Below are positions 29,691 through 39,600 of a stretch of 64,000 bases of DNA, piece after piece (position 1 is the first letter of the stretch; every line of letters begins with the position of its first letter). Position numbers and translations under genes: made by a program. Under the pieces are notes generated by a model. That model searched no databases and was not told the origin of the DNA. It saw only the letters and a list, made by a program, of their open reading frames with translations. Where the stretch lies: contig NZ_CP015849.1 of the NCBI RefSeq assembly GCF_001654495.1, positions 5,559,001 through 5,623,000 on the forward strand. The letters run 5' to 3'. The DNA comes from Streptomyces sp. SAT1. Lineage in GTDB: Bacteria; Actinomycetota; Actinomycetes; Streptomycetales; Streptomycetaceae.

Positions 29691-32291
29691 ATGACTGCGG
29701 GGCGCGAGAGAGACGGCCTGCGAGCCGCTCGTATCAAGGCGGGACTGACCCAGGAAGAGGTCGCCCGCCGGGCCGGGATCAGTGTCAGGACCGTACGGCA
29801 CATCGAGCGCGGCGAGGTGCACACCCCGCGCCACGACTCGCTCGACCGCCTCGCCCGCGTCGTCGGGTACGACCTGGCCGCCCACGGCCCCCGCCCCCGC
29901 GGCGGGCCCGACGAGCGGGCCGCGGCCCCCTACGAGATACGCCTGTTCGGACCGCTGACCCTGTTCCGCGCCGGACTGCCGGTGGCCGCCCCGCCCAAAC
30001 TCCGAGCCCTGCTCGGCCTGCTGGCCGTCCAGCCCGACCAGGTCGTCGGGCACGAGGAGATCGCCGACGCCCTGTGGCCCGGCGACGCCCCGCCCGGATA
30101 CGCCGGACTGGTCCACACCTACGCCGCCCGGCTGCGCCGCGTCTTCGGCCAGGGCACCGGCGGCCGGGGCGGCGGCCGCCGCATCGGCACCGTACGCGGC
30201 GGCTACGTCTTCAACAGCACCGGCGTCCGGCTTGACCTGCACCAGTTCGAGGAGCGCGTCGCACGGGCCGCCCGGACCGCCGGGTTCGACCCGCTCAGCG
30301 CGCTCGAACTGTACGGCCAGGCGCTGCGCGGCCGGCAGGGCCGGATCCTCCAGGACGTGCCGCAGCTGTGGCAGCACCCCGCCGTCGTCCGCGTCGCCCA
30401 GCGCCACATCGACGTGGCCAGCGACCTCGCCGACCTGGCGCTGCGGCTGAACCGCCCCGGCTACGCGGTGGAGCACCTGGTGACGGCCACCCACGAGGAC
30501 CCGCTGCACGAAGGGCTCCAGGCGCGGATGATGCTCGCCCTGGCCGGGTCCGGCCGCCGGGCCGCCGCCCTGCGGCTCTTCGCCGACCTGCGCTCCCGGC
30601 TGCGCAAGGAACTGGGCGTCGAGCCGAGCGACGAGGTCTGGCGCGCCCGCCACGCCGTCATCGCCGCCGACACCCCCGAGCCGCTGCCCCAGCCCGGCGC
30701 GGCCGCCCTCGCGGCCCCGGCCGCCTGGCCGCCGCCCCAGCACCCGCGGCGCGCCCCGAAGCTGCTCTCCGCCATCGGACGCCAGCCGACCGCCGGGTCC
30801 CGGACCGCACCGCCGGGCCTGCCCCCGGCCGCGCCCGGCGGACCGCGGAACCTGCCGGGCGCCGGGTCCCGCGGCCTCCGGGCCGCGGCCGCCGCGGGGG
30901 ACCGCCCGCCGGGCGCGGGGGCGCACGGCGCGCCGGCCGGGACCGCGCGGGAGCCGCTGACGGCGTATCCGCTGGACAGGCTGCCCGAGCAGGCGCCGGG
31001 CGCCTCGGGCGCCTCGGGCGAAGAGACCCTGGGCGCGCCCGGGGAGGTGTCCGGCGGCCACGCGCAGGACGTGTGGACCGGCCACGCGCAGGATGTGCGG
31101 ACCGGCCGGGTGCGGGACGTGCCGGTCCCGGATGCGCAGGAGTCCCCGGCCTCCGGTGCGCCGGACCGGCCCTCCTCGGGTACGGCGCCCCGGCCGGCCC
31201 CGGGCGCGGCGGCGCAGCGGACGGCTCCGGGCACGCCGCCGGCCCGGTCCGCCGGGGGCGCGGCGCGCCGGTCGTCCCCGGGCTCCCCGGGCTCTCCGGG
31301 CGGGGCGCCCCCGTCTCCCCTGGGCATGCCGGTGGCCCCGCCGTTCCCGGGCCCGGGACCCCAGCCGCCCCTGGGCTTCCCGGCCCGGCTGTCGTCCGGG
31401 ACACCCGCCCAGCCGGCCGCCGGGCCGCGCCCGCAGCCCGCGCCCGGCCCGCCCTCCCACGGCCCGCTGCGGGTCATCGCGCCTCCGGCGCAACTGCCCG
31501 CGACCACGCCCTGGTTCGTCGGCCGCGACCAGCAGCTCGGCGCGCTGAACGCCCTGCTGACACGACGGCAGTCGGACACCGCCTCGGTGAGCATCGGCGT
31601 CCTGCACGGACCCCGCGAGGTCGGCAAGACGGCGCTCGCCGTCCGCTGGGCCCACCAGCGGCACGAGGCGTTCCCGGACGGCCAGCTCTACGCCGACCTC
31701 CAGGGCGGCTCCGGCCGGCCGGTGCCCGCGGCGACGGTGCTCACCCGCTTCCTGCGCTCGCTCGGCGTACCCGACGCCTGGGTGCCCGGCACCTGCGAGG
31801 AGGCGGCGGCGCTGTTCCGCAGCATGGTCGCGGGCCGCCGCTTCCTCGTCCTGCTCGACGACGCCGCCGACGCCGCCCAGGTCCGCTCCCTCCTGCCCGG
31901 CACCCCCGGCAACCTCGTGCTGATCACCAGCAGGACCCCGCTGGCCGACCTCGTGACCCGCGAGGGCGCCGTGCCGATCCCCGTGGACGCGCTGTCGCCG
32001 GCCGAGGCGCACGCCCTGATCGAGGCCCGCCTCGGCGCCGAACGCACGGCCGCCGAACCCGGGGCCGTCGCCGAACTCGTCGCGGTCTGCGGCTCGCTGC
32101 CCGTGCCGTTACGCGAGGCGGCCGTGCGCCTGGCGGCCGAGCCGCGGCTGTCCCTGCGGGCCCTGGTGGACGAACTCGTCCGCACCGGCCCGGGATCCGG
32201 CCGCACCCGCCGGCCGCCGCTCGTGCCCGGCCGCTCCGGCGCCGCGCGCAACGCGGACGCCTCGTCGCGCGTCTTCGGCTGTCAGGGCTGA
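29691..32291 (+). CDS. XRE-SARP-NTPase fusion transcriptional activator (contains a TTA codon)
   Basis: This 866-residue regulator has an unusual order. An XRE/Cro helix-turn-helix comes first (about 9-60, LTQEEVARRAGISVRTVRHI), then a SARP winged-helix domain (about 83-170), the bacterial transcriptional activation domain (about 178-325) and a very Pro/Gly/Ala-rich linker (about 335-600). A STAND-type NTPase domain follows (GPREVGKTAL near 640, LVLLDDAADA) and the protein stops soon after, without the TPR repeats of AfsR. Codon 807 (32109-32111) is TTA, read in Streptomyces by the bldA tRNA, so full translation should be developmentally timed. It directly precedes the Pfa-type lipid synthase genes and is the best candidate for their activator. 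Start: ATG at 29691 after GAAGGGTGGGGG. Confidence 0.88.
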   Translation: MTAGRERDGLRAARIKAGLTQEEVARRAGISVRTVRHIERGEVHTPRHDSLDRLARVVGYDLAAHGPRPRGGPDERAAAPYEIRLFGPLTLFRAGLPVAAPPKLRALLGLLAVQPDQVVGHEEIADALWPGDAPPGYAGLVHTYAARLRRVFGQGTGGRGGGRRIGTVRGGYVFNSTGVRLDLHQFEERVARAARTAGFDPLSALELYGQALRGRQGRILQDVPQLWQHPAVVRVAQRHIDVASDLADLALRLNRPGYAVEHLVTATHEDPLHEGLQARMMLALAGSGRRAAALRLFADLRSRLRKELGVEPSDEVWRARHAVIAADTPEPLPQPGAAALAAPAAWPPPQHPRRAPKLLSAIGRQPTAGSRTAPPGLPPAAPGGPRNLPGAGSRGLRAAAAAGDRPPGAGAHGAPAGTAREPLTAYPLDRLPEQAPGASGASGEETLGAPGEVSGGHAQDVWTGHAQDVRTGRVRDVPVPDAQESPASGAPDRPSSGTAPRPAPGAAAQRTAPGTPPARSAGGAARRSSPGSPGSPGGAPPSPLGMPVAPPFPGPGPQPPLGFPARLSSGTPAQPAAGPRPQPAPGPPSHGPLRVIAPPAQLPATTPWFVGRDQQLGALNALLTRRQSDTASVSIGVLHGPREVGKTALAVRWAHQRHEAFPDGQLYADLQGGSGRPVPAATVLTRFLRSLGVPDAWVPGTCEEAAALFRSMVAGRRFLVLLDDAADAAQVRSLLPGTPGNLVLITSRTPLADLVTREGAVPIPVDALSPAEAHALIEARLGAERTAAEPGAVAELVAVCGSLPVPLREAAVRLAAEPRLSLRALVDELVRTGPGSGRTRRPPLVPGRSGAARNADASSRVFGCQG

Positions 32292-32333
32292 CACGGGCGC
32301 TGACAGCGGCGCCCCAGGCTGACATCGCTATCA
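32287..32333 (+). promoter_or_regulatory. Repeated GCTGACA heptamers before the Pfa ACP gene
   Basis: GCTGACA occurs at 32287-32293, 32299-32305 and 32318-32324, followed by the near match GCTATCA at 32327-32333. SARP proteins bind heptameric direct repeats, but the spacing here (12, 19 and 9 bp) does not follow the usual 11- or 22-bp period, so this is tentative. Confidence 0.3.
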
Positions 32334-32410
32334 GTATTACCCCGCCTCCGGGGAACGCCCCAGCTCAGCGCGTGGAATACCGGAGGACGGCGCACGCCTG
32401 CCCTTTCCTC

Positions 32411-32439
32411 GCGGCCCCGGAAGGTTTTCCCGGGGCCGC
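32411..32439 (+). terminator. Stem-loop between the SARP regulator and the ACP gene
   Basis: GCGGCCCCGG (32411-32420) pairs perfectly with CCGGGGCCGC (32430-32439) across a 9-base loop. It lies about 120 bases after the regulator stop. There is no U-run; it could equally be a leader structure for the following gene. Confidence 0.45.
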
Positions 32440-32614
32440 TCGCAGTTGCCCGAAGAGGTCCGCGGTCATAGGTTCGATGTCGCGGACAGGGTCCGCCGTC
32501 CGGCCCCTTGTGGCCCTCTTAGCTCAAGAATCTACGCGCCTCCACAGGGGGCGTCCTCCGGGAATTCCACCCACCCCCGGCAACGCGCGAAAAGCCGTTC
32601 GGAGAGGATCGGAA

Positions 32615-32881
32615 ATGGTGAAAATCACGGCCGAGGAGGCCCAGAAGTGGCTGATCGATGAGATCGCACAGCGCTTGGGCACCGACCCGTCCCAGGTCCC
32701 GCCGGACCAGTACTTCGACGAGCTGGACCTCGACAGCACCGCCGCCCTGATCATCGCGGGCGAGATGGAGAAGTGGCTCGGCTTCGAGCTGGGCACCACG
32801 GCCCTCTGGTACCACCCGACCATCGAGGCGCTCGCGGCCCACATCGCCGAGGAGTCCGAGCGGCGCACCGCCGCGGTCTGA
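32615..32881 (+). CDS. Stand-alone acyl carrier protein of the Pfa-type cluster
   Basis: This 88-residue carrier protein has the phosphopantetheine serine at position 41 in DLDSTAAL and a conserved WYHPTIEAL near the C-terminus. Start: ATG at 32615, eight bases after GAGAGG. It is the first gene of the plus-strand lipid-synthase run. A discrete ACP beside a PfaA that already contains four ACP domains suggests a separate task, such as accepting the finished chain, presenting it to the acyl-CoA-dehydrogenase-like enzymes, or loading a starter. The PPTase at 54127-54861 can activate it. Confidence 0.9.
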   Translation: MVKITAEEAQKWLIDEIAQRLGTDPSQVPPDQYFDELDLDSTAALIIAGEMEKWLGFELGTTALWYHPTIEALAAHIAEESERRTAAV

Positions 32882-33695
32882 CGTCCGGAGGACGCCGGAC
32901 GGCCACCGGACGCCGCGCCGGGCGCGGGTGACGGCGGGGGAGCGGGACCGGTACCGCCGCCCCGGCCTTCCCCGGCTCCTCCCGGGCCGCCACCGGCCGC
33001 CCGGGATCCGAGGGGCCACGAGGGGCCACCGACCGGGACGCCGGTCACGGGCACCACGGACCACGAGACCACGGGCCACCGCCTACGGGCCCCGGGACGG
33101 TCACCGGGACCGGTCGCGAGACCGGTCACCGGGAACCGTACGAGGCCCGGCCTCAGGCCCCCGACGGCGCCGGTCGCCCCGGCCCGCGAGTGCGGTCGCC
33201 GGGCCGGGACGACCGGCCGCCACCCCGAACCGTCCGCCCGCCGGGCACCGGCCCCGCCCCCGGCGGGCGGACCACCGCCGCCGCCCGGCGGACGGGCGGA
33301 GCCACCGCCCCGCCCTCCGGCAGCCGGATCCGCGACAGCCGGACCCCGGGGGCCGGACGCCCGACCCGACCGCCCAGGCGGCCGGGCCGCAGCCCGTCCG
33401 GCCGTCGGCCACCCGTCCGTCCGCCGGCCCCGCCGACGTACCGCCCGATCGCCAGAGCACCTGAGCACCTGAGCACCTGAGCAACCGTCCGTCCATCGGG
33501 GCCACGCCCCTCGTCCGGTCCGTCCGCTCACCGGGACCGGCCCGTCCGTTCGCTCACCGGGGCCACGGGTCCGTCCCGTCCGGCCACCGAGCCGCGAGGG
33601 CGGTCACGCGGCCACCGGACCGCACCGCACCGCCACCGACCGACCGCCCGCCGCTCCCGACCTCCCTGTTCGCTCCAGATCCAGAGAGACTCGCC
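32882..33695. other. Long GC-rich noncoding gap before pfaA
   Basis: No start with a credible ribosome site and no recognisable protein is found in 814 bp; open frames on both strands give only Pro/Arg/Gly-rich simple sequence. A 7-bp stem-loop (CGTCCGG 32882-32888 with CCGGACG 32895-32901) directly follows the ACP stop and may terminate or attenuate. The pfaA promoter could lie here, but no clear -10/-35 is visible. Confidence 0.5.
33455..33485. repeat. Short tandem repeat GAGCACCT (3.9 copies)
   Basis: Three exact GAGCACCT units and a partial fourth lie in the gap upstream of pfaA. They are likely slippage-generated. Confidence 0.7.
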
Positions 33696-36600
33696 GTGAA
33701 CTCTTCGCAGGAATCCGACCTCGACCGTCGGCTCGCCCGGGAACCCATCGCCATCGTCGGCCTCTCCGCGCTCTTCCCCAAGTCCAGCAATCTGCGGGAG
33801 TTCTGGTCGAACGTCGTCTCGGCCGCCGACTGCATCGACGACGTCCCCGCCGACCACTGGGACGTCGACGAGCACTACGACCCGGACCCGACCGTGCCGG
33901 ACAAGACGTACGCCCGGCGCGGCGGCTTCATCCCGGACACGCCGTTCAACCCGCTGGAGTTCGGGCTGCCGCCCAACACGCTGGAGGTCACCGACGTCCT
34001 CCAGCTGCTCAGCCTGGTGGTCGCCCGCGACCTGCTGAAGGACGCCGGAGCCGACCAGGGCTGGTACGACAAGGCGCGCACCGGAGTCGTGCTCGGCATC
34101 ACCGGCGCCAACCAGCTCACCCAGCCGCTCACCGCCCGCCTCCAGAGCGGTGTGCTCAAGGAGGTCGTGCGCAGCTGCGGCCTGTCCCAGCGGGACGCCG
34201 AGGAGATCGTCGCCAAGTTCCGCCTGGCCTACGCCCCGTGGGAGGAGAACTCCTTCCCCGGCATGCTCGGCAACGTCGTCGCGGGACGCATCGCCAACCG
34301 GCTCGACCTCGGCGGCATCAACATGACGATCGACGCCGCCTGCGCCAGCTCCCTGGGCGCCGTCCGCTCCGCGGTCAGCGAACTGGTCGAGCGGCGCGCC
34401 GACACCATGCTCGTGGGCGGCTGCGACGCCGAGAACACGATCTTCATGTACCTGTGCTTCAGCAAGACCCCGGCGCTGTCGAAGTCCGGGAACATCCGCC
34501 CGTTCGACAAGAACGCCGACGGCACCCTCATCGGCGAGGGCATCGGCATGCTCGCGCTGCGCCGCCTCTCCGACGCCGAGCGCGACGGCAACAAGATCTA
34601 CGCCGTGCTGCGCGGCATCGGCACCTCCAGCGACGGCCGCTTCAAGTCCATCTACGCCCCCCGCAAGGAGGGCCAGATGGTCGCGCTGCGCCGCGCCTAC
34701 GAGGACGCCGACTGCTCGCCGTCCAGCATCGAGCTGTTCGAGGCGCACGGCACCGGCACCGCCGTCGGCGACGCCACCGAGCTGAGCGCGCTGTCCGCGG
34801 TCGTCTCCGAGTCCACCGAGGACCGCCGCTACGCGGCCCTGGGCAGCATCAAGTCGCAGATCGGGCACACCAAGGCGGCGGCCGGCGCGGCCGGCATGAT
34901 CAAGCTGTCGCTCGCCCTGCACCACAAGGTGCTGCCGCCCACCATCAACGTGGACGAGCCCAACCCGGCCATCGACTTCACCTCGGGCCCGGTCTACGTC
35001 AACACCGAGGCACGGCCCTGGATCCGCACCCCGGAGCGGCCCAAGCGCCGCGCCGCGCTCTCCTCGTTCGGCTTCGGCGGCACCAACTTCCACGTGGTCA
35101 TGGAGGAGTACGGCGACGGCGAGGACCTGCGCGTCTCCTACCCGGTCGCGGCCGTGCACCTGTGGCACGCGCCCGACACCGCACAGCTCACCGAGGCGCT
35201 GGCCTCCGGCGCGCCCGCCACCGGCGGCCCGGCCCCCGAGGGCCACGCCCGCGTCGCGTTCGTCGCCCGCACCGCCGGGGAACTGGCCGACCTGCGCGCC
35301 CTCGCCCTCGGCGAACTGCGCGCCCGCCCCGACGCCGACACCTGGTCCCACCCCAAGGGCGTGTACTTCCGCCGCTCGGCCGCCGCCCAGGGCAAGGTCG
35401 CCGCGCTCTTCGCCGGACAGGGCAGCCAGTACGTCAACCCCGGCCGGACCGCCGTGATGGCGCTGCCGCCGCTGCGCGCCGCCTTCGACGCCGCCAACCG
35501 CCACTTCGAGGGCGCCGAGCCGCTGTCCCGCGTCGCCTTCCCGCCGCCCGCCTTCGGCGAGGAGGAGCGCACCGCGCAGGAGAGCGCGCTGCGGGCCACC
35601 GCGTACGCCCAGCCGGCCATCGGTGCGCTGTCCGCCGGGCAGTTCACCTACCTCAGCGAACTCGGCTTCCGCGCCGAGGGCTTCCTCGGCCACAGCTTCG
35701 GCGAGCTGACCGCGCTGTGGGCCGCGGGCGCCCTCACCGACGAGGCGTTCCACGCGCTGGCCCGCGCCCGCGGCAGGGCGATGGCCCCGCCCGCCGACGC
35801 CGGTGCCGACACCGGCGCCATGGCCGCCCTGTCCGTCTCCGAGGCGCAGGTCACCGAACTCATCGCCGGACGCGACGGCGTGGTGGTCTGCAACCGCAAC
35901 GCCCCCGACCAGATCGTCGTCGGCGGCCCCACCGCCGAGATCGACCGCCTCGTCGCCGACGCCCGCGACGCCGGGCTGCGTGCCAGCAGGCTGCCCGTCT
36001 CCGCCGCGTTCCACACCCCCTTCGTCGGCCACGCCCTGGACGCCTTCCGCGCCGACCTGGAGCGCTACGAGGTGACCGCGCCCCGGGGCACGGTCCTCGC
36101 CGACACCGCGGGCGCCGCGTACGGCGACGACGTCGCCGCCAACCGCGCGGTCCTCGCCGAACAGCTCATCAACCCGGTGGACTTCGCCACCCGCGTCGAG
36201 GAGCTGTACGAGGCCGGGCACCGGGTGTTCGTGGAGTTCGGGCCCAAGAACGTGCTCACCCAGCTCGTGCGGCGCATCCTCGGCGACCGCGAGCACACCG
36301 CCATCGCCCTGGACGGCGGACCCGGCCGCGACGCGGACGTCGCCCTCAAGCAGGCCGTCGCCCAGCTCGCCGTGCACGGACTGCCCCTCGCGACGGCCGA
36401 CCGCTATGTCGAGCCGGTGGCCGAGCAGGCCCCCGCCAAGGGCATGTCCATCCTGCTCAACGGCATCAACTACGTCTCGCCGGAGCGGAAGGCGAAGTAC
36501 CGGGACGCCATCGAGAACGGCTACCGGATCGCCGTACCGACCCTGCCCGGCACCGCCGTGAACGGCACCGGCGGGACCGGCACCGCTCACGGCGACGGTG

Positions 36601-39600
36601 CCGGCGGCACGGGCCGCGGCGCCGCCGCCGGACCGGGCGCCGCTCCCGCGCACACCCCGGCCGCGCCCACCCGCCTGCCCGCCCCGGCGCCCGCGCCGGT
36701 CCCGGCCGCCGCGCCCGTCCCCGCCGGAGTGACCTCCTCCGCCGCGGTGGCCGTGCGCACGCCGGGCCAGGTGGCCCCGGCCGCCGCGTCCGTCGCCGCG
36801 GCGCCCGCCCCGACCCCCGCTCCCGCCTCTGCTCCCACCGTCATGGAGACAGCTCACGTGGACAGTGACCGCCTGGCCGATCTCGTGGCCGACCATCTCG
36901 CCCTGCACGACGACTATCTGAACAGCCAGTTGCAGAGCGCCGAGCGCCTGACCGGCCTCCTGGAGCGCGCCGCCGAACAGGGCAGGCTCGGACAGGTCCT
37001 GCCCGGGATCAACGCCGTCAAGGAGCACGGCCTCGACATCGGCCGCAGCCACCTGCGCGCCAACGAGATCCTGCGCGACCTGGCCGGCCTGGAGCTGGGC
37101 ACCGCCGCCCCGGCCACGGCGCCCCGCCCGGTCCCGGCCCAGCCCGCCGCCCCGCGCGTCACCGCCGCCCAGCCGGCCGCGCAGCCCGCGCTGCCCAGCC
37201 CGGCCCCCGCCGTCGCGGCGCCCGCCCCGGCCCCGCAGGCCCTGGCCACCGCCCCGGCCGGCAGCCCGGCCCCCGCGCCCGCCGCCCGTCCGCTGCCCGC
37301 CGCCCCGGCCCCGGCCGCCGCACCCGCGCCCGCCCCGGCCCCCGCCGCGCCCGCCCCGGCCCCCGCCGCGCCCGTCGCGGACACCGCCGCTGTCGAGGGC
37401 GCGCTGCTGGAGGTGGTCGGTCAGAAGACGGGTTACCCGGCGGACATGCTCGAACTGGACATGGATGTCGAGGCGGATCTGGGGATCGACTCGATCAAGC
37501 GGGTCGAGATCATGGGTGTGATGCAGGAGCGGTTCGGCGGCGGTGTCGCGGCCGGTCCGGAGCAGTTGGCCGAGCTGCGCACGCTGCGTGACATCGTCGA
37601 CTTCATGGCCTCCTCGTCGGCCTCGGCTCCCGCCCCGCAGGCGCCCGCCGCCGCGGCCCCGGCCGCCGCCTCCGCTCCGGCGGTGGACGCCGCCGCCGTG
37701 GAGGCCGCGCTGCTGGAGGTGGTCGGTCAGAAGACGGGTTACCCGGCGGACATGCTCGAACTGGACATGGATGTCGAGGCGGATCTGGGGATCGACTCGA
37801 TCAAGCGGGTCGAGATCATGGGTGTGATGCAGGAGCGGTTCGGCGGCGGTGTCGCGGCCGGTCCGGAGCAGTTGGCCGAGCTGCGCACGCTGCGTGACAT
37901 CGTCGACTTCATGGCCTCCTCGGCGTCGTCCTCCGCCGCGCCCGCCCCGCAGGCGCCCGCCGCCCCGGCTCCGGCCGCCGCGTCCGCTCCGGTGGCCGAC
38001 GCCGCTGCCGTCGAGGGCGCGCTGCTGGAGGTCGTGGGCCAGAAGACGGGTTACCCGGCGGACATGCTGGATCTCGACATGGATGTCGAGGCGGATCTGG
38101 GGATCGACTCGATCAAGCGGGTCGAGATCATGGGTGTGATGCAGGAGCGGTTCGGCGGCGGAGTGGCCGCCGGTCCGGAGCAGTTGGCCGAGCTGCGCAC
38201 GCTGCGTGACATCGTCGACTTCATGGCCTCCTCGGCGTCGTCCTCCGCCGCGCCCGCCCCGCAGGCGCCCGCCGCCCCGGCTCCGGCCGCCGCGTCCGCT
38301 CCGGTGGCCGACGCCGCTGCCGTCGAGGGCGCGCTGCTGGAGGTCGTGGGCCAGAAGACGGGTTACCCGGCGGACATGCTGGATCTCGACATGGATGTCG
38401 AGGCGGATCTGGGGATCGACTCGATCAAGCGGGTCGAGATCATGGGCGTGATGCAGGAGCGGTTCGGCAGCGGAGTGGCCGCCGGTCCGGAGCAGCTCGC
38501 CGAGCTGCGTACCCTGCGTGACATCGTCGACTTCATGTCCGGCGCCCAGAGCGGCACCACCGCCGCGGAAGGAGCCGCCGCCTCCGCCCCTTTCGGCGGT
38601 GAGTCCGAGGCCACCGGCGGCCCACGCGGCGGCATCGGCCGCGCGCAGGCCGCGCTGGTCGAACTGCCCGTGCCGGACCAGCTGGTCGGCGCCTACGCCA
38701 AAGGGTCCGGCGCGCTGATCGTCGACGACGGCTCCGAGCTGGCCCCCGCGGTCGCGGCCCGGCTGACCGAGTCCGGACGGCACGTGCACGTCCTGCGGCT
38801 GCCCGGAGTGCCGCAGCGCATCAGCGGCGTCAAGGACCACGCCCTGTCCGGCTGGGGCGTCACCGAGCTCGCCGAGCGGATGGAACTCATCCTCGCCGAC
38901 CGGATCAGCCTGGTCATCGACCTCTCCGCCGCCCACCACGACGAGTTCGCCGACGGCACCCGCCGCCTCGCGCACACCCTCCTCGTCGCCAAGCACGCGG
39001 TGGAGGCGCTGAACACCGCCGCCGACACGGGCCGCGCCGCCTTCGTCACCGCCACCCGCCTCGACGGCGCCTTCGGCCTCACCGGCGTCACCGAGGAGCA
39101 CACCCCGGCCGCCGGTGTCGCCGGCCTCGTCAAGACGCTGGCCGTGGAAGCGCCGAAGCTGTTCTGCCGGGCCGTCGACCTGGCCCCGGAGCTCACCCCG
39201 GAGACCGGCGCCGCGCTGCTGCTCGCCGAGACGCAGGACGCCGCCGCCGACCTCACCCAGGCCGGACACGACGGCACCCGCCGGGTCGGACTCGGCGTCG
39301 CCGAGGTGCCGCTGCCGCTGCACCCGCTCGCCGACATCCCGGAGGTCGGCCCCGAGGACCTGTTCGTCGTCACCGGCGGCGGACGCGGCATCACCGCCTC
39401 CTGCGTCACCGAGCTGGCCGCCCGGCACCGGCCCGGACTGCTCCTGCTCGGCCGCACCCCGCTGGAGGACGAGCCCGCCTGGGCCGAGGGCGTCGACGAC
39501 ACCGGGCTCAAGGCCGCCGCCGCGGCCCAGCTGAAGGCGTCGGGGGAGAAGCCCACCCCCAAGCGCGTCGAGCAGCTCTTCCGCGCCGTCACCGGCGCCC

